DNA of 64,000 nucleotides from Protula sp. h YS-2021 (lineage: Eukaryota; Annelida; Polychaeta; Sabellida; Serpulidae). Position numbers and translations under genes: made by a program. The notes under the pieces were generated by a model. That model ran no database searches, had not been told where the DNA came from, and saw only the letters and a list, made by a program, of their open reading frames with translations. Below are positions 44,601 to 56,384 of this stretch, in pieces. The stretch lies in the NCBI GenBank assembly GCA_949752745.1, contig OX457027.1:75336700-75400699 (forward strand). The letters run 5' to 3'. Position 1 is the first letter of the stretch. Each line of letters starts with the position of its first letter.

Positions 44601-47600
44601 GTGTGAAGTTACTTGACAGAGCATTCGGAGTTGTTCGTCTTCTCACGGTGCTTCGTGATTTTGACCAACAGCAAATATACTCTCTGTGACATACGTCTAC
44701 TGGTAGATTTGTTTATTTTATAGTGAAGTCACATTCAAAGCTTTCAACCTAATTTTCAAAATTTGTTTGTCACCATTTTCAACACTCGCTTTAGCCTGAC
44801 TGCAAAACATTTGGTGGAATTTTCAACTTTGAGACCAGTTTTCTCAGAACTACTGCAGCGTCTTCTGGGTGATTTGGTGGTAGAAATCGATCAGTGAATA
44901 TTGATCCCGGGCAATAGAAATTTACCAAAATAATTATAGCTTTATCATTTGACCATAGGATGTTGTAGGATTGTCTTAAAATTTTCGTTGACCTTTTTAT
45001 GTTAAAAAAAAAAAATAGGTTCTGATTTGTGCCTTTTCTTCCAGGCATCTTTGAAGAGACAGCCTTGTTATCTAATCATTCGTTTCTTTTGACTTTTTTT
45101 GTGCGTATTTTGTAATATAGGTCGAGAAATGTCCACCTTAGATCACACGCGCTATATTTAGAAACATTCCACCAGGCTTGAGTTTATATTGAACACAAGG
45201 CCTTTGAAATGTATGTGCTACATTGAAATTGGAAAGCTTGTGTAAAATGTATGTGAGGCATTTATTTTATTCAAATATAGCTTTGGTGTAAGTATTTCGC
45301 ATTTGTTGTCTCAGAATCTGAAGTGATCATCAACGTCATAAAATATGCAATGTTTTGGCTGATCCATGTACATTTTTCCAACGTTTCCTACCAGGGGAAT
45401 TCGCGAGCTAACTTTCCACCTACAAGCTTTCTTTACTTCTGAACATTTTATAGGAATACTTAACCCGCCTCTCTCTCCCACTCTTAAAAAACTTGGCAGC
45501 CGCAATATGTGTTGTTGTAGCTTAGCTACAAAAAAGTAAACAAAACTCGTCCGGAGAACAAAACCCCGTTTGAACACAGACTGAACTTCGCAAAGGAAGC
45601 AACGTGTCATTTCTTATTTCGTGACTCCAGTTATTCTTATTTAAAGAGGTCGTTTTATTTAAGACCTAGTTCAATTTTAAACCTTACAATATTCGAATGA
45701 ATTTACATTTTACGTAACAACTGATTAAATGAGGTACATGCAGCTTCTTTTTGCAGTGAACTCTCGCGAGTTCTGTATAAAAACACATAAAACACAATAC
45801 ACACCACGAAGCTTTTCGTGGAATGTAATTCTATGGGGATGGGGCACAGCCTTTATATGTGAGGTACTGACACCCAACAAAGCACCGTCCTTTTGTTACC
45901 GACAATCTACAGAGCACAGAGGGCTTATGTACAAAATGTAAACATCACAACAACAGTATATGCCTTGTTGCCACCCTTAACGGGAGTAGTGTGTAGGGTG
46001 AGGAGGGGGGGGGGGAAGGTATTGTGCCAATTTTTTTTGGGAACTTTTTAAAGTTTAGATTGAAAGTTTCCGCTAGTAGTCGCGAAAAGGTACCTGAAGC
46101 GACAGTGCCTTGTGTGTGTTTGCTGTAGCGTGTTTGCGATAACTCAAGCAGTCAACGTTGGTGGAGCGCGTAGTTGTGAAGTGGTCTACCGCATAGCGAA
46201 GTAGATGTTTTTTTGTGAGTATTGTGAATATTTTTGAAATGATAATGGAATACTGTGAATATGTAAAAGTGAATAAGTTTGTAAGTGTGATAACAGCGCT
46301 GTTGTTTCAACATGTGAACCACCAAGTCGTAAGAAGAAAATGTATTGGAATAAATCTGGAAAAAAGTCCATCACTTCTTTTGTATCTGATGTTGCTAACT
46401 AAGCGTAAAAACAAAGGTTGTGTCCAATGAGAATATTTTGGTTAATAAAAGCAGTAGTTATTTAAAGTTTGATATTTTTATTTTGGGAGTACATGTATAA
46501 GGTTTATTCACTGCACTTTATAAAGGGTGGTCCTCCCACGGTGACACGTTATTGCAAGATAAGTCAATATGTAAAGATACCCCTCGAAACAAACGTGTTC
46601 ACGTTTACTCGCAACTTTTTGAAAGTCACTGAATGTGACGTCATAATGAAAGGGACCACCAATGCCACAGGCATTAACTTTCCATATAAGGAATGCAAGT
46701 CTTAACAGAATGTGCCATACATTCTCTGAATTTCATTGAATATTACTTTCATTATAGTTCACTTCGTAACCCTCAGTAGTGATACCAAGCGATACGAACA
46801 GGTTTCCTAATTTACAAAGTGACTGATCCAGAGTAACCGTGGAATGAATGGATAACTTCATTGAAACGATAACGTGCACAACAGATCTTGGGCTTTTCTC
46901 CAAAATTTTAATTGGCATTAAGTTACAGTAAACTGGTTTGGAAAAATGTTGGTGAGCATGAACGCATTTATTTTTCGAGGGGTAGCTTTACTTAGTCACT
47001 TATCCTGTACCATTTTATTCCTATAATAAAACATGTGAAACTTGTGAAAATTTCTCAATCATTCGCCTTAATATTCTTGTTGGACACAATTTTGCCCCTA
47101 TGTTTATATACGCCCTGAATGCTTTTGAGAAAAAATTAAAATTGTTAAAGCACTAAGCGAGGGGAAGTTAGAACCATGCATTTCAAGTAAGAATGGACTG
47201 ACAGGTGCAAATGTGAAAGATTCAACAGACCACAAGTGCCGTTTGTGGCGCAATAAGTGTCTGTGGCTTAGTAAAAACAAGAAAAATAAGAAACTGCAAA
47301 GTTTTTTTTTCTTTCACTTTTTTTTTGGTAAACATGACTAAAATGTTACAACACAATTAACCGAGACTTAACTGTGTACACTTTGGAGCTATGATGAAAA
47401 AGTATAATAAATGCAACCACCAGTATGAGAGAACTTACAATGAAGCAGAACAATCAGTCAAACAGTTCCCCAGCGTAAGCTCGACATTCACACTCACCCG
47501 TTCGGGCAGATTTCTCTCCCGCCTTTCAAGAGTACTTCTACCCCATATGATGGTTTGCAGAAAATGACTGAAATGCGCCCATTGACATTCACCGTGGACA

Positions 47601-50600
47601 AATAAGGTCTTAATGAGCCACTACAAGTTATGTTCCATTATACATCTGCTTACGCTACACGAAAGATAATGAATGAATTGTTTACTCTGAAGATTTGAAA
47701 CAATTTAAATACCATGATTAATAATAACTCAGTCTGACTAATACGCGGCCTGTCTCTACAACACTTTCACCATCGGGCATCCGAGAACGCGACACCGATT
47801 TTCCGGTGAGAAATTTGGACATCTGCTAATCAGCCCCGAACCCCAAAAATGTTGCAAAAAACATCATACAAATGATTAAGACATGTTTGCCACATACCAT
47901 ATTCTATAGCAGTTTGTGATCAAATATTGCATAATAAATATCGATTAGATGTAGAGATTTAATCGTACAAATTACTGCTAGTATAAATGCAAAGTTTTGT
48001 CCTGACAGAAGAGATTAATCCATATAATAAACAGAATTTGTATTACATTTTCAGATCTGCTTATTTGAAAAATGGGCCGCTTTGCATTATAATGAAATTA
48101 CATCCAGTTACCCCTCCGCAATGTGGAAGGATTTAGAACGGCTGTACACACGACGTGAAGCTTCTATACAGCGTAAAAAGTCAAATGTACAAGTTATATT
48201 ACACGCTTCACACGCTAAAACTCTTTCTCAAACATTATTCGAACAGTGGAATTTAAGTTAGTGAAATTTAGCGCTGGTGGTTTTATTTCGTGCAATTAGT
48301 GTGATCACGGTTCTCGAACCGATTTGAGAGACAGACAAGAGCGTGCCTATTTTCGGGTTATCTACAAGTCATGGAGGATCAATGACGTAACGAAACTGCA
48401 TGTGCCAAACGTCAAATGTATGCCAGTCTCACTAATCACAAGTCCACGACGAAATCATAGACGCATTCAATGGACAGAACTTCTGCACGTCGAAGTCACT
48501 GTGTTTAAAATATACGTTTTTTTTTTACAAACTAACCATCTCTAGTACTATATTTATTTAACTCGCCTCAAATATATTGATTTTGGGCGCTCAGGCCAAT
48601 TACTACATCAACACTTCCGAAATTAACTTAAGGCAACAAAATAACGTACGAAACATACCCGGCTTGGAAGTAAATACATCTAACCTAGCAACTGAAATGA
48701 AATAATGAGCTGTGCACAGCACAGCCGAACCAACAAAATATCTAGTGTAATCAGCTCCTCGGCTTTAGCATTGAAGTTCGGAATAATACACGTTCAGGAC
48801 CTGAGCAAAATTTAATAAGAGGCTTTGTTTTTTACATAACCCATTAATTTATGCTACAAAACAGGCTTCATTAGAAAAAAAACAAACATTTTTATAATGT
48901 TTTATAAGCACGTGACAGCTGGTGAACCGTTTCCTCGAACACAGAGCGAGAAGTGCTTCCGGCCGCCATTTTTATTTCGTAACTCGTTTTACTCGCAATT
49001 ATCTGGAACCAGCCTGCACAATTTTTTTTAAACTAGCATTTTGCAGGCAATTTTTATTTATTTATTATTACTATTATTATTTTTTTTTTTGCCTTTAATA
49101 GCAACTGTAACGTCATTGTTAGAACCGAGAAATCAAACATTTAGTTAACTGATTTTGGTGGCATTCAACTTAAAACTTCACAAGAACTGCTCCTGAAAGG
49201 TTAAAACGAAATGTGGAAAGTTAATAATGTGAACGCGTGTTGAAACTAGAGCTTCAGTGAGGCAGGATCCCCCGTGTAATACATGATGTCATTGGATGTT
49301 AGAAAATTCACTGAAATTGAAAACCCTACACTGCTTAACAATTTTTGGTCGATTTGTAAAATAGGCGGCGTTGCACACGTTCAATATACGTATTAACCGC
49401 ATGCAAAACGAAAAAACATTAGCATGAATAGTTTTCGAGTAACAGCCTGGACAAAAGATAGTATACTAGAGCGGACGGACAGACGGACGGACAGACAAAC
49501 TGAAAACTATATCCCTCCGTTACACGGGGGATAACAACAACTTGACCACGTTATATACTGGCGTGCGTAGACAGTTAAATGTCTGAGTGCTGGCATCACA
49601 GTGCCCAATATTTTTAAAACTGAAAGTAAAACTGGCAGCCACATTTCAAGACATCGTATCTATAGACCGAAGCCACACAACTTTCGACTATGCCCGATTC
49701 TCAAAACAGGCCATAAGGTTTCTTTTGAGTTACCCTAACGGAGCAATCTGACTACATGATGAGAGGGGACGGGGGGGGGGCGTGAAGCAATGGCCCTGTC
49801 ATTCATGATGTTCTCGCCATCTTATAGCTTAATTTTCATTCCACATGAATTAACAACGCATTTCCACAGCGCCCTGAGGCACAGACTGGAATCCTGACCT
49901 GGTGCTTGTGCTGTACATATATATTTTGTCAACCTTCCTTTAGAAACTACACAGCTTGATAGAACTTTTGGAGAAATGAACGCAACAGTGTGTTCAAACA
50001 GTCTTTGTGCGACCAATCGCCTCATCCATTCTCCCTTCCTTATTTACTGAAAGCTACACTGAATGAACCATAGAAAACTTTGTTTTCAGTTGGATTAATT
50101 TTCTTATTTATCAATAACAATAAAACCAATGTGACAAAACTATACGCAAAATTAACCTTGTTTCGCATAAAGGTCAGACCAAGTTTTTTTGTTTTTTTTT
50201 TTTTTGCCTGGACGGTCAATCCATAAGCTTAAAGGACAGGTCACAAACACAGCTGGTCTGCTAGCTGCGGCATTTGCGGATTTCTAAAATTGATAGTGTG
50301 AAGAATACTGTCAGGTTTTAAATGATATTTTTCTTAGTATGAAAATTACCGTGATTAAACTTAAAATCACGCAAATTTGGATTAGTCAAAAACACAAAAG
50401 AAATGTTTTACAGTCCCAAAATGTAAATGGAAATAATACGCTCTGTTTAAGTCATTGAAAAATCGATTAGAAGGGTTGCAGATCCACCAGATCAAGCCGA
50501 CTTAAAATTCGCGCTAGTAAATTCAACGCCAAACATTTCATGATCATATTATATATAAAACTTACAGGAGGAACTTACAATTACGCTACACTTGCCACTT

Positions 50601-51239
50601 CAACTCAGCTAAATCCATACAGAAAATATGTCCACTTGTGTGTTGGGGTCGACAACTATTATATTCAAAAGTGTCACTTGTGATCGAAGAGGAAATCTAA
50701 AATACTGTCGACTCATAATTTTGTTATCAAGGCTGAGCTCACGGATGCACTGAACTCGTCACATAAAGGCTAACATTCCAAAACGTACAAATCTAAGACA
50801 TATGGAAGATGCAACTGTACAATTTAATGTTAACATCTTTAAAACCATTTAAAGCGTATTCATTCGCAAGGTTTTGCTATTGGTACAGCTCAGACATAAA
50901 AAATCTACAAAAAAAAATAATAATAATAAATGCTTTGTTTTGGGTTGACGAACTCGATGTACAACTATACACAATCCAACAACAGACTATTCACAACTGA
51001 AAATGGAGCAGAATAACTACATAAGGCAACACAAAGCGATATTTAAGGTTAGGTGCCATAAAATTGATTATGCGTACGAAGCAATAAATTTAAAACAAAT
51101 CACACACTTAGGGGACAGCCTCTTGATTGACCGCCTTTTTCGCAAAAAATTCCCGGCCTTCACACCACATGAAAACCCTTTCCTATGAAAAAAAACTATA
51201 AATTATTTGTTTAACTAGTGGTTATATAATTATTGTTAT
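41691..51239. other. Intergenic region between convergent genes
   Basis: About 9.5 kb with no recognised exon on either strand; open frames are short and motif-free. It should include the 3' UTRs of both genes. AATAAA at 42944-42949 is one possible SRGAP polyadenylation signal, and TTTATT words near 48550 and 49050 could serve the minus-strand gene. C-rich tract at 42268-42340; CACGTG cluster at 43225-43385; G-runs at 46002-46015 and 49769-49780. Confidence 0.5.
43225..43385. promoter_or_regulatory. Cluster of CACGTG palindromes
   Basis: Four perfect CACGTG E-boxes (43225, 43315, 43345, 43364) and several one-base variants (TACGTG, CACATG, CGCGTG) lie within 160 bp. Most are followed by ATCAGTT or ATAACTT, so the cluster may be a degenerate tandem repeat (TTCACGTGATCAGTT type). 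CACGTG is bound by bHLH-ZIP factors such as Myc/Max, USF and MITF/TFE. Function is unproven. Confidence 0.4.
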
Positions 51240-53383
51240 TCAGTCTATGCATATTACAGGAACAGGACTAGAATCAGTCTGACTACGGCCCGCTTTGCGC
51301 TTGCCAGGCTCACTGCTTCTTGCCGGCTTATTGCCGCTACGATGCTTCTGCGCAGAGCTGGCCTGCTTGGCGCCTAGCTTCACCCGCGCCTTGGGGCTGA
51401 GGCTAGCCGGGCGAGAAACCAGACGCTGGCCCGGCCTCGCTACGTTCTCGCGTTCGTTGTGAGGTGTCATTGGCGTTTTGTTATTTCTCAGCAGGGCCGG
51501 GGTTTGGCCAGCCTTGTGGGCGGCGGACCTATCGCGCCCTGCCTCGCCATTGGCCACTTGTTTCTCCACGATGCTCACTACCTTCTGTCCATTTTGATCT
51601 ATATGCTCGATAAGCTGTATGGTGCGCACATTGTGTCTGTCAGCAAAGTGCTTCTCGATATAGGCGGCAAAGGAGCCACGGCAGGTCAGCTCCTCGCCGC
51701 ACAGGTGACACTTGAACAAGAGTGACGTCTCCGTCTCCACTCGGCGCCTCTTGGTGGGCGGAGACCGGCTTCTGTCCCGGCCACCGCTCTCACTGGACGA
51801 CACTGAATACACGTCGTCATCGTCGTCGTCGTCGTCATCGATGACGATCGGGTTGTTGTTGGTGGTCCGCACTTTCTGAACACATCTGTTGCTCGGCGAC
51901 GGCTTGATGCCATTCAAGTCCGTGTTTTGATTTGCTCTAAGCCTGTTCATTCCATGTCCATAATTCATCTGCTGGTGGAGATTTCTCACCACGGATGCGG
52001 CGACGGCCCGTGGAACATCGTAGCCCGCCCTCGCCACCTGCCGATTGCTCGTGTTCGCGTATATACCATTGGGCACGGGGTAGGCACCGCTCATCGTTCG
52101 CAGCTGTTCCGGGCTTCGATTCAACAGTGTTTTCAGCACGGGCGAGCCGCGCAGTAGATCATAGCTCCTGCCTGGCGTGCCCGGCGAGCGTGGAGACATG
52201 AGGAACCTGGAGCCATCGGCCTGCATTTCGCTCAGAACGGACTTGTAGAGGAGGCTGTTGGGGTTGCCATTCATCCTCAGCCCCAGCACAGGGCTCACAT
52301 TCCTGGGGCTCCCCGGCGATGACGCCATCATAGCGAAGCGAGAGCTCTGCTGCTGCAACAACCTCTGCATCTGGTACGCATCTAACACATTCAGCTGTTT
52401 GTTATTTGCGTAGGGCCTCGGTTTTGGTGTCGTCCACTTCTGTATTTCCTCTTTGGTCAACCGCTGAATGCGGACACTACACTTCTTCAATAATTTCCTC
52501 AACGGTCGAGATCGCGCATTTAAACCCGTGCGTATAGTGCGGTACCATTCCTTTCTTTCGGCAAACGTAAATTTATATGAATGTGCCCACTTTGGACAAA
52601 TCCGCCTGTTCTTCTTAAACGTAATCAAGTCTTTTCGGTCACGCAGTCTTCTAATCAAATCAGATTTCTTAGGGGTACGGCAAAAGTCCTCATAATTCGA
52701 TGTCGTTTCTTCCGCATACTGAAACATTTTTTCTGCTTGTTGGTTCATCAGTTTGACCACTCGCGTACCTAAGGGCGAGGAAAAATCAATACTGAAGATA
52801 GAGGTCCTTTTCTCCTTATTCCAAGGATCCTTGGGGTGATCACCGTCTCCAGTCTTCTCACTGGTTTTACTACTCACACTCTCGGCGTCACTGATGTCAT
52901 TTGATTTGGCCTCGCCCACTTCCCCCTCGGGCGCACTGAAGAGACTCTTCCGGCGCGCTTTAGCCGGGGGGCTGAAATCCCGACTGAGCTGTGAGATGAG
53001 GGATTTGGCCCGCGGCGTCGTGGGCGATTTCATAGTATTGTCTTTCTCGCCATCATCCAGCTTTGTAATCTGAATTTCGCGAATGCGACTCTTTTGCTTG
53101 CGAACGACCTTGGCTTTCGACAAGGGCAGGAGTCCCAGACGTTCTGTAAGGTCTACTTTACGCACCCGCGGCAGGTGGTCTACATGAATTTGCTCCACGT
53201 TAGCCGATGGTGGGCAAGCCGGGATTTCAAAGCTAGGCTCTGTTGTATTTGGCCCCTTAAAACACACGTTTTGATGACGCTTCAGTAACGCAATACTTCT
53301 GAATTCGTTTTCACAGTAGTGGCAAACGAAAATCTCCTGCAGGTCATCTCCTCTTTTACGCTCCAGCCTCGCTGACGTGCGAA
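51240..53383 (-). CDS. NRF1-like gene, last exon: two zinc fingers, SIM-like motifs
   Basis: Acceptor on the minus strand CTTTTACAG|TT; stop codon at 51240-51242. It enters in phase 1. It begins RTSARLERKRGDDL, then a C2HC finger FVCHYCENEFRSIALLKRH-QNVC (C-X2-C-X12-H-X3-C, about 53324-53262). About 200 residues in is a basic block with strong coding character (CPKWAHSYKFTFAERKEWYR then TIRTGLNARSRPLRKLLKKC and SVRIQRLTKEEIQKW), of unknown identity. Further on are several SPxSP/SPG repeats, then NPIVIDDDDDDDDDVYS, which fits a SUMO-interaction motif. The C-terminal finger FKCHLCGEEL...H-FADR-H has C-X2-C-X16-H-X4-H spacing (about 51637-51716). The last residues PVPVICID again resemble a SUMO-interaction motif. 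Confidence 0.88.
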
Positions 53384-56300
53384 CTGTAAAAGATTAATAC
53401 CTTTGCATTATTTTATTTTTCAAAGATGTTTATAACACAAAATACCTTTCTTTTAACATTGCAGGATTGACAAAATCATGAGTTATATTTATTTCATACA
53501 CGTTTGTATTCCACATACAAAAGTAGATCAATTTAATATTGGTAACGTTTATTAAAACCACGATATTAAATGAGTTGGTTAAAAATCTCATCCCTCATAG
53601 AGCTCTTCAAGAGTGACGTATGGAGCGTGTCAGCGTACCTTGTGACTGCGCCTTGGCCGCGTACAGCGGTGCCTGTTCGGGGACATCGCCTGATGGTATG
53701 AAGTACTTGGGCAGCGGGCTCAGGCTCACTTCACACATGAGTGACCCAGGCGCCACAGGGATCTTGGCTTCCAGAGACGCTGGTACTTTCCCATTAAACT
53801 ACAGTATACAAAAGTAACACGCGTTTGCCAGCTGAACCATAAGCCCACGTATAAATTTTCCGTAAAAAGGGCTATGCATAAAAATGCTATTGGAAAATTT
53901 CCTCATAAGTTATGTGAAAGTATATAATGTACTTAAAGGCATCTGTTACGTACTTTGCTTTAGATCACTCTAAACTTTCACTGTTGCCCAGTAATCTTGT
54001 AAATATATCTATGCAAAATCTCCAAAAGCTTCCTTTTTTGTCCAATATTTCTTAACAGAGCGCCTAAACAGTCTGTATGCCCTGAAGCAAATTACATCAT
54101 CACATTTCGCGCCATAATACAGCCCGCCAATTAGGTACTTTCCCGTCGGTAACTAAATGCCTCCACTCCATTGTCTTCTGTTAACCATTTTGCAAATAAG
54201 GAAATCTGTTCTCTTTTTTATCAGCACTCATAATCAAGACAGTTAATAAGGACACTATAATTTACTTAGTTTCTATTATTTCGGTGTTAACAAAAGCGCG
54301 ATTGAACCCAATAGTCTCCGAATCTGTTGACTGTCAGAAACTCGACGTATATATGTTACAGGGAATCTGTGTAATTACGGATTTCATGAAATACCAAGGG
54401 AATTCGTGTAATGAATAAGCTCATATTGATTATAAAACTATTTTGAAAAATTATCCATTCAGGAAGGCTGTTTAGTGGTTCTTCAAAACTGTGTATCCCT
54501 TTTCACGAACATTACCATCCAAAATAACAGAATTTGGCGTGAAATGTGACATAAGTTACCTAGGATAACTAGGCTAAAAGCATCGGTGGAAGGCTATGTT
54601 CTGCCACAATATACACATGTAGTTGAAGGGAATTGTATAAGAGATTCAAGTTGGATAAAGCAACAAAAAATATTCTATTCATTTTACAACTTAATTCCTA
54701 ACAAAACTTCAGAAGAATAGTACAGTTAGTGATTGCGCCTTATTTCCAACAGAAGAAGTATAACAAATACATTGCTATTAGCAAGAATAGGCACTCCGAT
54801 ATAGTATTTTGAAAACAGCACAAAGATTCAGCGAATCTATTTAACATTTACACCACTAAAACAATGGCGAAAACCCTGCATTAATATCACGTCTCTGCCG
54901 ATGTCAAACCTACTCGAGTCACACAGATTTATTGCACTTTAAATAATTTTCTTTTTTATATTTCTGAAACTTAACGGACCCCCCGGGCACCAGGACAACG
55001 GAACACCTGTTGCTGAAATCAAGCAGAGACACAATGAAGACATATGTAAAACGCATGAAGTCATTTTATGTGCTCGTAAAAAATACCAAACGTCTTTACT
55101 TCCAAAAGTTCTATGCCAAATAAACAGCTACTATAATCTCTTAATTGCACAGTGACTAGGCGATAATTAGGGGATCAACAGTACTCACGTTACTATGTGC
55201 CGCTATGTCGAGCTGCTGGCTGAGCATGGCGGCGGCGGTCGGGGCGGGCTCACCGCTGACGGCCCCGCCCCCCTCGTGCAGCAGGTGCTCGCTGTTGTGA
55301 TAGCGGTAGCAGCAGCGCACGATGTTTCGCAGCTCCTCCGTCCACGATGTCTGTGCGAGGGTCAAAACATATAAACAACACTAAAAACACGCGTATTATT
55401 TACTGACACTCGCGGCTTAACACCTAATTTTAGTTATTTTGCCGGAGAATTTGCACAAAAAAATGCATGTAAAAAGCAAAGCACCCTACTTTAGTTCACT
55501 CTACGGAGTCAAACAATACAAAAAATGAATACAACAAAATGTCCAATTTTTAACGATCTGCAAAATTTTCTTGTCGAGCTCACGTTTAACATTTAACACA
55601 TTTGGACTTAATTGGACATTTTAACAACCGCCCAACAAGCAATCATTTACAGCTTGCCTTCACTAATACGTACTTCATCAGAAAAGCAGACTATTTATTG
55701 CCAACCACTTCTAACGTTTAGCAATAAATTGTCCTATGGTTCCATTTCAAGTACAAATTCATGAATGTTGTTGTTTCTTCGTGACAGTAGGAACACGTAT
55801 AGACAAAGGAACTTGAAAATACACTATTTTACGACTAACACAACTTACATTCTTTTCTGCTGTGTTTAGTTTACTTCCAGAAAGATAATATAAAGGCAAC
55901 AAACACGAACACTCTCGTCTAACTGGAATTCAACATTGTTTGTTTTTAAAAAAAAGTGTCGAGTTCACAAGAACGTTCTTTTTGAACACAGGTATTTTAG
56001 TTCATAAATGAAAAGTTTCAACAGTAAGACTGGTAAAAACTGAACTAAATAATACCATAAGTTCGTGACTCTACAATGACTAAGTGCATGAAGTTAAAAT
56101 GAGAAATGTTGAATAAACAACAAACTAAGGCACTCTGTCAAGTTATTTTTAAAGTTCACATCCATTCCACATGCTACTTCAGCGTTCTACACAGGGTCCT
56201 AAAGATAAGACAATGTGAGGCTCACCCTGGTTCTGGAATCGGTATCACGAATGTCACACCGAAGAGGGGCCCACGGTGCACAAACTGGCCACCACTCTGG

Positions 56301-56384
56301 CTTCTTGCCTTTCGTTCCGAATTCAGGATTGTCTCGTTTCTCCACAATGCGTATCAACTGAGGAATAAAGGAGCGCAAACTGTC
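51240..56384 (-). CDS. NRF1/P3A2/EWG-type DNA-binding domain protein with zinc fingers (5' incomplete)
   Basis: Four exons (56384-56226, 55350-55189, 53798-53639, 53383-51240) join in frame to 874 codons plus stop. The first two encode LRSFIPQLIRIVEKR...KPEWWPVCAPWAPLRCDIRD and SWTEELRNIVRCCYRYHNSE. These align with the second half of the NRF1 family DNA-binding domain (LRAFIP, WWP..IPWA.(V/L)R.D(V/I)R, SWT.ALR.IV..CY). Downstream come a C2HC finger, a Lys/Arg-rich domain-like block, a Ser/Pro-rich middle, a nine-Asp tract and a C-terminal C2H2-like finger. NRF1 proteins bind GCGCATGCGC-type sites and regulate nuclear genes for mitochondrial and housekeeping functions. This protein is clearly a divergent paralogue, so target and role are unknown. 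The dimerisation part of the domain should lie in unseen upstream exons. Confidence 0.82.
53639..53798 (-). CDS. NRF1-like gene, third recognised exon
   Basis: Minus-strand acceptor ATACTGTAG|TTT, donor CAAG|GTACGC. Encodes FNGKVPASLEAKIPVAPGSL then MCEVSLSPLPKYFIPSGDVP and EQAPLYAAKAQSQ. Enters in phase 0, leaves in phase 1. No domain recognised. Identified by codon continuity, splice signals and phase agreement with both neighbours. Confidence 0.82.
55189..55350 (-). CDS. NRF1-like gene, second recognised exon: end of DNA-binding domain
   Basis: Minus-strand acceptor CGCACAG|ACA, donor AGTAAC|GTGAGT. Encodes TSWTEELRNIVRCCYRYHNS then EHLLHEGGGAVSG and a Pro/Ala-rich tail. The SWT-(E/Q)-LR-IV--CY block is the conserved end of the NRF1 family DNA-binding domain. 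Phase 0 on both sides. Confidence 0.88.
56226..56384 (-). CDS. NRF1-like gene, first recognised exon: DNA-binding domain
   Basis: Minus-strand acceptor CACTTTCAG|GAC, donor ACCAGG|GTGAGC. Encodes DSLRSFIPQLIRIVEKRDNP then EFGTKGKKPEWWPVCAPWAP and LRCDIRDTDSRTR. The LR.FIP and PEWWP...PWA.LR.DIR motifs match NRF1, sea urchin P3A2 and fly EWG. Phase 0 on both sides. The upstream exon was not found in this window. Confidence 0.88.

Noticed and set aside
53094..53267. Reading the NRF1-like final exon as an independent gene starting at GTG 53267
   Set aside because: The frame continues upstream through a zinc finger to a clear splice acceptor at 53383. The GTG is an internal Val codon within the finger (QNVC).
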